Part shown: piece by piece, positions 1-6,975 of the stretch
How positions within the stretch are numbered: position 1 is the stretch's first letter
How the letters are laid out: every line of letters begins with the position of its first letter
Origin: Butyrivibrio sp. AC2005
Lineage (GTDB): Bacteria; Bacillota; Clostridia; Lachnospirales; Lachnospiraceae
Direction: 5' to 3'
Assembly: GCF_000424145.1 (NCBI RefSeq)
Contig: NZ_KE384137.1
Coordinates: forward strand, 372,001 to 436,000
Length of the DNA: 64,000 nucleotides
Position numbers and translations under genes: made by a program
Notes under the pieces: generated by a model
Database searches by the model: none
The model's input: only the letters and a program-made list of their open reading frames with translations
What the model was told of the DNA's origin: nothing

Positions 1-221
1 TATATAATGCCATTTTGTTCCCAATTTATTTCGGAGGAAAAATCCGTTCCATCTTCTGATAAGGCAGTCTTTATCTTTTCAATACGCTCAGAAGTATTTG
101 CCTTTAGCAAATTTACTCTCAAAGCTGTAATCTTTTCAGTAGAAAGAGAAGTCATGAAAGCATCAAACTCTTCTCCAAGTATTGCCTTAATTCTATTTTC
201 AAATGACTTATCAAAACTCAT
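1..221 (-). CDS. NOL1/NOP2/Sun-family rRNA cytosine methyltransferase, N-terminal fragment
   Basis: The minus-strand frame starts at an ATG at 221 and stays open to the window edge, giving 73 residues. The start MSFDKSFENRIKAILGEEFD followed by 'FMTSL...ALRVNLLKA' matches the N-terminal region of RsmF/YebU-like SAM-dependent 5-methylcytosine rRNA methyltransferases in Firmicutes, where 'LRVN' precedes the catalytic Rossmann domain. The catalytic part lies outside the window, so the substrate base cannot be assigned. The start overlaps the end of the upstream metalloregulator gene by 11 bases, which points to translational coupling in one operon. The family call is from recognition of the N-terminus only. 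Confidence 0.72.
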   Translation of the reverse strand, partial: MSFDKSFENRIKAILGEEFDAFMTSLSTEKITALRVNLLKANTSERIEKIKTALSEDGTDFSSEINWEQNGII

Positions 222-585
222 CTTTATGCTCTTTTAAATACTTTTTAATTCCTTTGAAGGTCTCGGAACTGATTATATGCTCAATTCTGCAGGCATCATT
301 TTCAGCCGTTTCTTCACTTACACCGGCAGTAATCATAAGAAACTTAGTAAGATTCTTATGCCTGTCATACACGCTCTTTGCCTTCTTCACCCCTTCTTCA
401 GTCAGTTCAAGACTTCCATCTGAAGCAACATTAAGATAGCCGTCATCCTTAAGTATTCCAACAGCCCTTGATACACTGGGTCTTGAAAATCCGAGTTCAT
501 TAGCAACATCTATAGATCTGACATAACCTTTTTTCTTCTTTAAGAGGTATATGGTTTCAATATAATCTTCACCTGATTCCTGCAT
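211..585 (-). CDS. DtxR/MntR-family metal-dependent transcriptional repressor
   Basis: A 124-residue protein with an N-terminal winged helix-turn-helix (about residues 5-62; recognition helix around 'FSRPSVSRAV') and a helical dimerization domain. It lacks the SH3-like third domain, as MntR does. Family metal-site positions are visible: D7, E10, H76, C99, E102 and H103. D7 corresponds to MntR Asp8, while C99 corresponds to DtxR Cys102 (Glu in Bacillus MntR), so it is unclear whether it senses Mn or Fe. It probably represses metal-uptake genes elsewhere; the only coupled gene here is the methyltransferase. A good RBS (AAGGAGG) precedes the ATG. The family is confident, the metal is not. Confidence 0.88.
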   Translation of the reverse strand: MQESGEDYIETIYLLKKKKGYVRSIDVANELGFSRPSVSRAVGILKDDGYLNVASDGSLELTEEGVKKAKSVYDRHKNLTKFLMITAGVSEETAENDACRIEHIISSETFKGIKKYLKEHKDEF

Positions 586-636
586 AACTCCTCCTTACTA
601 ATTCATACAACTAGTTATTTCCTACTTAATTGATTA

Positions 637-665
637 TATATATTCTTTGCATAGAGGTCTATCAA
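637..665 (-). promoter_or_regulatory. Putative sigma-A promoter of the metalloregulator gene
   Basis: On the minus strand TTGATA (665-660) is followed after 17 bases by TATATA (642-637), about 45 bases upstream of the start codon. Spacing and hexamers fit a housekeeping promoter. The AT-rich sequence around the -10 could host an autoregulatory site, but I see no clear palindrome. Confidence 0.5.
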
Positions 666-694
666 TTATTTCAAAATACAGAAATATTGGTAAG

Positions 695-760
695 TGTACA
701 TTGATCTCCCGTAAGGGAAACAAGCACGTTACTGTTTCCGGGTGGTATCATGATGGTACA
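695..760. other. 66-nt imperfect hairpin, candidate structured RNA or operator
   Basis: This lies in the 374-base gene-free stretch 586-959. Nested complementary segments are visible: TGTAC (695-699) with GTACA (756-760), TGAT (702-705) with ATCA (747-750), CCC (708-710) with GGG (740-742), and GGAAACA (716-722) with TGTTTCC (733-739), closing a 10-nt loop. It sits between the rny terminator and the regulator's promoter, so it is outside the predicted transcript. I match it to no riboswitch I know. The rest of 586-959 holds the promoter and the rny terminator and otherwise looks featureless. Confidence 0.35.
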
Positions 761-904
761 TTTTATTGATATCATATGAAAGTGTATACTTTATATTTAT
801 CAACCTTCTTCATAGAATGTATTCTTTCCTAAAAATAATCATATCTGGTACTATTATCATCTAAATATCGTTTATTTTGCAATAAAACACTTATAAAAAA
901 ATAT

Positions 905-940
905 AAAAAAACCGACACACACAAATGCATGTCGGTTTTT
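905..940 (-). terminator. Rho-independent terminator of rny
   Basis: On the minus strand an AAAAACCGACA arm pairs with TGTCGGTTTTT, followed by a run of T. It lies 20 bases after the RNase Y stop codon. The A/T flanks also make it plausible in the opposite direction. Confidence 0.85.
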
Positions 941-959
941 ACTTAGCTTTTCAAGTAAT

Positions 960-2516
960 TTACTTAGCGTAATCAGTTGCTCTGCTTTCACGAATGATAT
1001 TAACCTTGATCTGTCCGGGATATTCCATCTCGTTCTCAATCTTCTTAGCAATATCTCTTGCCATCAATACCATATCGGAATCGCTTACCTGCTCAGGAAC
1101 AACCATTACTCTGACTTCTCTTCCGGCCTGAATAGCGAAGGAATGATCAACGCCCTTAAAGCTGTTTGTGATCTCCTCGAGTTCTTTTAATCTGCTGGTA
1201 TAGGTCTCAAGTGTTTCTCTTCTTGCGCCAGGTCTTGCTGCAGAAATTGTATCAGCAGCCTGTACTATAACAGCTATGAGTGACTGAGGTTCTACATCTC
1301 CGTGATGTGCCTCAACTGCGTTGATGACGGTCGCAGATTCTTTATATTTCTTACAAATATCAACACCAAGTGATATATGTGAGCCTTCCATTTCATGGTC
1401 AACAGCCTTACCGATATCATGTAAGAGACCTGCTCTCTTAGCAATTCGAACATCAAGCTCCAATTCAGAAGCCATAAGTCCGCAAAGCTGTGATACTTCA
1501 ACGGAATGCTTAAGTGCATTCTGTCCATAACTGGTACGGAAACGCATACGGCCAAGTAATTTTATGATTTCAGGATGGAGTCCGTGAACACCTGCTTCAA
1601 GTGCAGCATTCTCACCCTCTTCCTTAATCTTATTGGCCACTTCCTTCTGTGCCTTCTCAACCATCTCTTCAATTCTTGCAGGATGGATACGACCATCTAC
1701 AATCAGCTTCTCAAGAGCGATACGGGCAACTTCTCTTCTGATCGGATCAAATCCGGAAATAACAACAGCCTCAGGTGTATCGTCTATAATAAGATCAACA
1801 CCTGTCATTGTCTCAAGAGTTCTGATATTTCTGCCCTCACGTCCGATAATGCGTCCCTTCATCTCGTCGTTAGGAAGCTGTACAACTGAAATAGTTGTCT
1901 CGGAAACATGATCTGCAGCACATCTCTGGATAGCATTTACAACTATCTCCTTAGCGCGCTTATCTGCTTCTTCCTTAGCCTCCGCTTCCATGTTTTTTAT
2001 CATGACTGCGGATTCATGTTTAACGTCATCTTCAACAATCTTTAAAAGATACTCTTTTGCCTGCTCGGAGGTTAAGCCTGAGATTTTCTCAAGTTCCTGT
2101 CTTCTCTGCTCATCAAGCTTTGCAACCTCTTGCGTTTTCTTGTTCAATGCATCTTCACGTGCATTTAAACTGGCCTCTTTCTTCTCAATTGCTTCTGATC
2201 TCTTCTCGACGTTCTCTTCCTTCTGCTGAACTCTTCGTTCTGAACGTTGAACCTCCGCTCTCCTATCCCTCACTTCTTTTTCAAGTTCATTTCTTGCCTT
2301 CAGTGATTCTTCTTTTACTTCCAGGAGTTTTTCGCGCTTCGATTCATCGGCAGCTCTTACAGCATCGTCGATGATTTTTCTTGCCCTTTCCTCTGCGCTT
2401 CCGATCTTACTCTCATTCTCAGCGTCAATTTTCTTTTGACGGGAACTCATAACTAATACGGTTGCTGCTATCGAAACGACAAGAGTTGCTGCTATTGCTA
2501 TTATAACTGGTAGCAT
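960..2516 (-). CDS. rny: Ribonuclease Y
   Basis: A membrane-anchored endoribonuclease that initiates bulk mRNA turnover and riboswitch/leader decay in Firmicutes, often within a degradosome-like complex. The 518 residues match the family length. There is one N-terminal membrane helix (about 2-23), a long charged coiled coil (about 28-200), a KH RNA-binding domain with GRIIGREG at 221-228, and an HD domain with the metal-binding His-Asp pair H366-D367 in 'LLHDIGK'. The ATG at 2516 has a strong AAGGAGGTG Shine-Dalgarno. It is monocistronic by its flanking terminator and its own upstream promoter, next to recX-recA as in many clostridia. Confidence 0.97.
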   Translation of the reverse strand: MLPVIIAIAATLVVSIAATVLVMSSRQKKIDAENESKIGSAEERARKIIDDAVRAADESKREKLLEVKEESLKARNELEKEVRDRRAEVQRSERRVQQKEENVEKRSEAIEKKEASLNAREDALNKKTQEVAKLDEQRRQELEKISGLTSEQAKEYLLKIVEDDVKHESAVMIKNMEAEAKEEADKRAKEIVVNAIQRCAADHVSETTISVVQLPNDEMKGRIIGREGRNIRTLETMTGVDLIIDDTPEAVVISGFDPIRREVARIALEKLIVDGRIHPARIEEMVEKAQKEVANKIKEEGENAALEAGVHGLHPEIIKLLGRMRFRTSYGQNALKHSVEVSQLCGLMASELELDVRIAKRAGLLHDIGKAVDHEMEGSHISLGVDICKKYKESATVINAVEAHHGDVEPQSLIAVIVQAADTISAARPGARRETLETYTSRLKELEEITNSFKGVDHSFAIQAGREVRVMVVPEQVSDSDMVLMARDIAKKIENEMEYPGQIKVNIIRESRATDYAK

Positions 2517-2565
2517 ACAGGAGCACCTCCTTATTTAATTTTCATTGTACGATATTTTGTATAAA

Positions 2566-2594
2566 ATGATATAAATTTGCTTTATTTCATACAA
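2566..2594 (-). promoter_or_regulatory. Putative rny promoter
   Basis: Minus-strand TTGTAT (2594-2589), a 17-base spacer and TATCAT (2571-2566) precede rny by about 50 bases. The neighbourhood is AT-rich, so chance matches are possible. Confidence 0.4.
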
Positions 2595-2618
2595 TATAAC
2601 AACATATTTAGTTTACGC

Positions 2619-3242
2619 TCAGATGCTGTCTATGTCAAGAGACATCGCTCTTGTGATGACACCATTTTCAAAGCCTTTGCGGTATAAAAAGGCCATTATT
2701 TTCTGTTTCTCTTCGTAGGTTGTGTTGTCCTTATCGTAATGCTTTTTCTTAAGGAGTTTTACGCATAATAAAAGCTCAGGTTCATTGCTGTTCTCTTCGT
2801 AGGCATCAGCAAGCAATCTGTCTATTACATCTCCGCTGATTCCCTTTTGAAGAAGGTCCTGCCTTATTCTGTTCCTGCTTCGCAATTCCAGATGATACCT
2901 TATGTACTCATCGGCAAATCTCACATCATCGATATACCTGTATGATTTGAGGTACTCAATTGTATCTTCAATAATCTCTGATGAATATAAGCCTTCTTTT
3001 AGTTTTTCCCTAAGCTTGTGTTCAGTATAATCTCTCTTTTGCAAAAGATTCATTGCACGGAGCTTTGCCCTTTTGGGAATAACAATGCCTGTTATTTCAT
3101 CAAAAACAGGCGAAGAAATCTCTTCGCCTGTCTTTAGCTTATAGTCTCTAATTTCACCTCTGTATAGGATAAAAGCGAATTCACCGTCTATATATATTTT
3201 TGATCTCTTATTGTCAAACGGTACTATATCCGTAACAGTCAT
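2619..3242 (-). CDS. recX: Regulatory protein RecX
   Basis: A 207-residue RecX-family protein that binds RecA-ssDNA filaments and limits their growth. It shows the helical repeat pattern of the family, with motifs such as 'RDYTEHKLREKL', 'YIDDVRFADEYIRYHLE' and 'GISGDVIDRLL'. It starts 5 bases after the recA stop, so the two are cotranscribed from the SOS promoter. An RBS-like GAAGAGG lies within the recA 3' end. No terminator is evident between recX and the rny promoter. Confidence 0.93.
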   Translation of the reverse strand: MTVTDIVPFDNKRSKIYIDGEFAFILYRGEIRDYKLKTGEEISSPVFDEITGIVIPKRAKLRAMNLLQKRDYTEHKLREKLKEGLYSSEIIEDTIEYLKSYRYIDDVRFADEYIRYHLELRSRNRIRQDLLQKGISGDVIDRLLADAYEENSNEPELLLCVKLLKKKHYDKDNTTYEEKQKIMAFLYRKGFENGVITRAMSLDIDSI

Positions 3243-3247
3243 GATAA

Positions 3248-4318
3248 TTAAGCCTCTTCAGTTTTTGATGCTTTTGATTTTTTACCGGTAGCAGGAGCTT
3301 CTTCTGCCTTCTCTTCTGCGCCGCCCTCAAGTCCATAATGAGCACGAACCTTAGCAGCAATCTCATCAAGAATATCCTGATGCTCCTCAAGGTAGTTCTT
3401 GGCATTCTCACGTCCCTGACCAATCTTGTCAGTTCCGTACTGATACCATGCGCCACTCTTATTAACAATATCAACAGCAGCTGCAAGATCAAGAACATCT
3501 CCTGTATAAGAGATTCCCTTACCATACATGATATCAAACTCTGCCTCTTTAAACGGAGGTGCAATCTTATTCTTAACTATTTTAACTCTGGTACGGTTAC
3601 CGATAGACTCGCCACTCTGCTTAAGTGTCTCGATTCTTCTGACATCCATACGAACCGATGAATAAAACTTCAGTGCACGACCACCTGTTGTAGTCTCAGG
3701 ATTACCAAACATAACACCAACCTTCTCACGAAGCTGGTTGATAAATATTACTGTACAATTAGATTTGCTGATCACAGCAGTAAGCTTTCTCAGAGCCTGA
3801 GACATAAGTCTGGCCTGCAGACCAACATGGGAATCACCCATATCACCATCAATCTCGGCCTTGGGTACAAGTGCTGCTACAGAGTCTACTACAACAATAT
3901 CAATAGCACCGGAGCGAACCATTGTCTCACAAATCTCAAGTGCCTGCTCACCTGAATCAGGCTGAGAAATGTAAAGATTATCAACATCAACTCCTATATT
4001 TTTAGCATAAACGGGATCTAGAGCGTGCTCTGCATCGATGAAGCCTGCTATTCCGCCTCTCTTCTGAACTTCAGCTATCATATGAAGTGTAACAGTAGTC
4101 TTACCACTGGACTCAGGTCCATATATCTCTACTATACGTCCCTTAGGAATTCCACCAAGTCCAAGTGCTATGTCAAGGCTGAGTGATCCTGTAGGTGTAG
4201 TCTCTACACTCATCTGCGCTGCAGGATCTCCAAGCTTCATAACCGCACCCTTACCAAACTGCTTCTCAATCTGACCAAGTGCTGCTTCCAATGCTTTCTG
4301 CTTATCTTCTCTTTCCAT
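3248..4318 (-). CDS. recA: Recombinase RecA
   Basis: The ATP-dependent strand-exchange recombinase and SOS co-protease. I chose the ATG at 4318 (356 residues, [19 protein letters not shown]), because the longer open frame to 4483 runs through the promoter and a good AAAGGAGAG Shine-Dalgarno precedes 4318. Walker A GPESSGKT is at residues 67-74, the Walker B-type '[17 protein letters not shown]' follows, and loop L2 '[20 protein letters not shown]' is intact. The C-terminus is a short Glu/Ala/Lys-rich tail. It is followed directly by recX. Confidence 0.98.
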   Translation of the reverse strand: MEREDKQKALEAALGQIEKQFGKGAVMKLGDPAAQMSVETTPTGSLSLDIALGLGGIPKGRIVEIYGPESSGKTTVTLHMIAEVQKRGGIAGFIDAEHALDPVYAKNIGVDVDNLYISQPDSGEQALEICETMVRSGAIDIVVVDSVAALVPKAEIDGDMGDSHVGLQARLMSQALRKLTAVISKSNCTVIFINQLREKVGVMFGNPETTTGGRALKFYSSVRMDVRRIETLKQSGESIGNRTRVKIVKNKIAPPFKEAEFDIMYGKGISYTGDVLDLAAAVDIVNKSGAWYQYGTDKIGQGRENAKNYLEEHQDILDEIAAKVRAHYGLEGGAEEKAEEAPATGKKSKASKTEEA

Positions 4319-4342
4319 ACTGTTCCTCTCTCCTTTTCTTAA

Positions 4343-4358
4343 CAGAACAAGCGTTCTG
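4343..4358 (-). promoter_or_regulatory. Second SOS (LexA-type) operator of recA
   Basis: A perfect palindrome CAGAAC-N4-GTTCTG lies just downstream of the recA -10, around or after the transcription start. It fits the GAAC-N4-GTTC core of Gram-positive LexA boxes. Together with the box in the promoter spacer it makes a two-operator arrangement. Confidence 0.7.
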
Positions 4359-4363
4359 ATGTA

Positions 4364-4392
4364 ATAATAAAACAAATGTTCGTTTGTGTCAA
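4364..4392 (-). promoter_or_regulatory. recA sigma-A promoter with embedded LexA box
   Basis: Minus-strand TTGACA (4392-4387), a 17-base spacer and TATTAT (4369-4364) form a near-consensus promoter. The spacer contains CGAACATTTGTTT (4382-4370), a close match to the Gram-positive SOS box CGAAC-N4-GTTYG. LexA bound here would block RNA polymerase directly. Confidence 0.8.
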
Positions 4393-4436
4393 CAAAAAAG
4401 CTCAAAAAATGTCCAATAAAAATAAATAGGAAAAAA

Positions 4437-4453
4437 TCTGGCGACACGCCGGA
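4437..4453 (-). terminator. Weak terminator hairpin after the 136-residue protein gene
   Basis: Minus-strand TCCGGCG-TGT-CGCCAGA followed by TTTTTTCC. The stem is short, with one mismatch. It separates the upstream gene from the recA promoter. Confidence 0.4.
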
Positions 4454-4520
4454 ATTAAGACTTTCGTATATTACACATCCCAAGCAGAAAAGTCAAGTCC
4501 AAAAATCATCAATAGATAAA

Positions 4521-4931
4521 TCATATAGAAAATGCAAGAAGTGCCAGTTTTGAAATAACCAGTTCTCTTACTATCATTCCTGCCTTTTCTTTTTCTTCGG
4601 CAGAAATTGAAGCAAGCTGATTCATTGTATAGACCTTCTCCTGATAATGATCTTCAGAGCCCTTCCTCAGCTGACTGACTCTTACTTTCGCCTTGAGCTG
4701 TTTGTATACACGGTACTCAAAGTCTTCTTCAGTCAAATGATAAAGGTGACTTTCCAGTGTTGTGGAGCTGTCGATATCCTTAATAATATATCGCTCCAAA
4801 ATAGTCTTAAACTTAAAGGGCGCCATTTCTTCGGCGAGAATCTCAGAATAACTAAGTCTGGCTCCAAGGTAATACCTTGAAACATCCTGCATTGTGTATT
4901 TAAAATCGTCCTCGTTTACTATGTTGTACAA
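4521..4931 (-). CDS. Conserved hypothetical protein, 136 residues
   Basis: I do not recognise this family. The protein is soluble and mixed charged. An acidic/aromatic N-terminal half ('YNIVNEDDFKYTMQDVSRYY') precedes a central segment rich in Arg, Glu and Tyr, and the C-terminus is helical and hydrophobic ('MIVRELVISKLALLAFSI'). No membrane helix, cysteine cluster or nucleotide-binding motif is visible. It lies 71 bases after the sigma-like gene on the same strand, so they may be cotranscribed. The frame is clean and codon use resembles its neighbours. Confidence 0.7.
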   Translation of the reverse strand: MYNIVNEDDFKYTMQDVSRYYLGARLSYSEILAEEMAPFKFKTILERYIIKDIDSSTTLESHLYHLTEEDFEYRVYKQLKAKVRVSQLRKGSEDHYQEKVYTMNQLASISAEEKEKAGMIVRELVISKLALLAFSI

Positions 4932-5002
4932 GCGCCATTCCCTTTCGTTTCGCTCTGATAAGATAATATCAGATTTGGTGTCCTATAAATTCCCCTCATC
5001 AA

Positions 5003-5764
5003 TTATTTCTTCTCAGGTTTGTAGTCTATATCTTCTATCTGATTGCCGCAGGCTTTTATAGCCTCAAGTATTTTTTCTTTTTCCCAGCCTGTCTCCTCGG
5101 CAAGCTCCTCTACAGTACAGCTTCTTCTGAGTTCATCAGCAAGCTCCTTAGCCTTGTCAGCGACTTCCTGAACAAGCTGGACAGCCTTCTGTACCCTTGC
5201 GGATTCGGCAGCATCATCCTCGATAAGGCTTTCCATTGCATCCATTACGCGCTGAGCGAGATAACCGTCACATTCCTTATGATCATCCAGCGAAGATAAC
5301 TCCGATACAGCCTTCATAAGGGCTATGTTGCCTTCACCGATAAGATCTTCAATAAGAACGCCCTGCTCTGCATAAAGTTTGGCCACATCAGTAACCATGG
5401 ACAGACTAAGCTCAACCAGACGTTTCTGTGCATCTGTTTCTCCTGCCATTGCGGAAATTATAATTGCTTCCTTTTCACCATCGGAAACAGTCTCCAAAAG
5501 ACTGATTTCTTCCAGATAGTTCTCAAGATAGCCTGCCTCTTCTTTTGATAGATATTCTGAAGAATCGATTACTTCTCCGATACCAATATTATGTTTTTTC
5601 AGATACTCATATATGAGCTCATATTGTGAATCACTAAGCTCAAGTTCATCAAATGTATCCCTTATTTCATCCTCAGTAACCGTTCCGCCCTGTCTTCTGG
5701 CATGTTTGGTGAGGTCGCTGAGTCGTTTAGCAAATTCCTGTTCTTTATTTTCAAGGTTTGACAT
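5003..5764 (-). CDS. Sigma-70-like protein with region 1.1 but no regions 2.4/4
   Basis: A 253-residue protein resembling the front half of RpoD. Residues about 8-62 look like region 1.1 ('RQGGTVTEDEIRDTFDELEL'). Residues about 75-150 resemble regions 1.2-2.2, with 'RLVELSLSMVTDVAKLY' and 'VLIEDLIGEGNIALMKAV' close to the RpoD core-binding helix. The aromatic region 2.3/2.4 that melts and reads the -10 is replaced by an acidic segment. After a helical stretch a short region-3-like helix-turn-helix follows ('CTVEELAEETGWEKEKILEAI'), and region 4 is missing. It probably binds RNA polymerase or is a degenerate paralog; it is unlikely to be a full promoter-reading sigma factor. The ATG has an AGGAGA Shine-Dalgarno. 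Confidence 0.75.
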   Translation of the reverse strand: MSNLENKEQEFAKRLSDLTKHARRQGGTVTEDEIRDTFDELELSDSQYELIYEYLKKHNIGIGEVIDSSEYLSKEEAGYLENYLEEISLLETVSDGEKEAIIISAMAGETDAQKRLVELSLSMVTDVAKLYAEQGVLIEDLIGEGNIALMKAVSELSSLDDHKECDGYLAQRVMDAMESLIEDDAAESARVQKAVQLVQEVADKAKELADELRRSCTVEELAEETGWEKEKILEAIKACGNQIEDIDYKPEKK

Positions 5765-5785
5765 ATAGTTCTCCTATTTTTTTGA

Positions 5786-5836
5786 TCCCCTCATCCGTCA
5801 GCTTCGCTGACACCTTCCCCCCAATGGGGGAAGGCT
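5786..5836. repeat. CCCCTCAT-type intergenic hairpin repeat, copy 1
   Basis: The copy begins CCCCTCATCC, followed by a hairpin GTCAGC-TTC-GCTGAC, then ACCTTCCCCC and a second hairpin with GGGGGAAGGCT. It sits between the rhomboid-like gene and the sigma-like gene. It shares its ends with the copies near 11244, 22941 and 41759, while the hairpin stems differ in sequence. Confidence 0.8.
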
Positions 5837-5870
5837 TTAATATATTTTTACTTACACATCCAGCTTTAGT

Positions 5871-6746
5871 TCATTTTACATGTGTGTGGGTAAAGAGATG
5901 CTCCTGGCAATACTCGTAATTTCCGTTGCATTTTGAGCAGAATCTGAATTCCAAAGTAGGATCATCCTTTTCTGATCTGCCGCAAACAGCACACTTATGC
6001 CTTGTAATCCCGGGAGGTGTCATCTTTACGGATCTCTTAAACTCATTTCTGCGTTTAACCTCTTTAGGCCTGAGATGCATGAGTCTACCGCCTGAAAACC
6101 AGAATATTGCAAAGGTTAAAAGTGATGCCGTAATTGCAAAGAACAGATAAATATTGCCGTTTACAGCAGCGGATATAGCCTCGAAAGCAAGCCAGACACC
6201 ATAAACAATTCCAAGCCACTTCATCTTAAGCGGAATAATAAACATGAAAAGTACGACATTATCAGGAAATGTTGCTGCAAATGCAAGCAAAATTGACATG
6301 TTTATATAGTACGTACTGAATACATACGAAACAGTCTGCATTGCAACAGCAATCTGAGCATTACTGTAATGACTGCCATATCTTACATACAAAAATGCAT
6401 ATGAAAGAAATGCAGCTACAATCATAAGCAACAGTCCGGTAAATATATAGAGATTATACTTATATTCTCCCCAGACTCTCTCCATTGTGGTGCCTATTGA
6501 ATAATAAAAGTACAACATGATAAGAACAAAAAACAGATTGCTCTCAGTGGGCGGTATCAGAATCCATGTAATAAGTCTCCATACCTGTCCCTGCAATATA
6601 GCAGCAGGATTTAGAGTAAAATAATCAAGTATTCCCGAGCCTACAGGCGCAAATCTGAAAATGTAGCCGATAATATAGCAGATAATAAGAACAATAGTAA
6701 GATTCTTAATGGCATATTTGCCGAATTTCTTTTCAAAATTACTCAT
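5871..6746 (-). CDS. Rhomboid-like integral membrane protein with C-terminal zinc ribbon
   Basis: 291 residues with about six hydrophobic helices. The segment 'GQVWRLITWILIPP' and the following 'YFYYSIGTTMERVWGEYKYN' match the L1 and TM2-TM3 region of the rhomboid fold. The catalytic GxSG serine motif is not visible and no matching histidine is clear, so this looks like a pseudoprotease. The cytosolic C-terminus carries a zinc-ribbon pattern (CAVCGR...CSKCNGNYEYCQEH) rich in Cys and His. It is probably a membrane scaffold or binding protein, with partner unknown. The next gene downstream on the same strand is the sigma-like gene. Confidence 0.72.
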   Translation of the reverse strand: MSNFEKKFGKYAIKNLTIVLIICYIIGYIFRFAPVGSGILDYFTLNPAAILQGQVWRLITWILIPPTESNLFFVLIMLYFYYSIGTTMERVWGEYKYNLYIFTGLLLMIVAAFLSYAFLYVRYGSHYSNAQIAVAMQTVSYVFSTYYINMSILLAFAATFPDNVVLFMFIIPLKMKWLGIVYGVWLAFEAISAAVNGNIYLFFAITASLLTFAIFWFSGGRLMHLRPKEVKRRNEFKRSVKMTPPGITRHKCAVCGRSEKDDPTLEFRFCSKCNGNYEYCQEHLFTHTHVK

Positions 6747-6920
6747 AACTCTCCCATAAAACCAAAAATTATTTTTTAGTTTCTTCAGCTTAGATTTTTA
6801 GATGTCTTTTAGAACATTCTTATAGAGTTTATCATATTTCATGCCCTTTTGCATCGTTATTTGAATAATTGATTTTTGGAACCTGTTCGATTATAATGTA
6901 GCGTAATGCGCAAAAATATT

Positions 6921-6949
6921 TTGTACATATAAATAAGTAATAATATTAT
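6921..6949 (+). promoter_or_regulatory. Putative promoter of the activase-fusion gene
   Basis: TTGTAC (6921-6926), a 17-base spacer and TATTAT (6944-6949) lie just upstream of an AGAGG Shine-Dalgarno (6965-6969) and the ATG at 6976. This is the only strong rightward promoter I see in the 229-base divergent intergenic region. Confidence 0.5.
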
Positions 6950-6975
6950 TGATTTTTTATTGTTAGAGGTTTTTT

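Noticed and set aside
695..760. Known riboswitch (manganese, c-di-GMP, THF, ZTP types considered)
   Set aside because: None of the conserved core sequences of these classes is present; kept only as an unassigned fold.
3214..3564. 116-residue minus-strand open frame overlapping recA
   Set aside because: Same strand but a different frame, no RBS; recA and recX explain the region.
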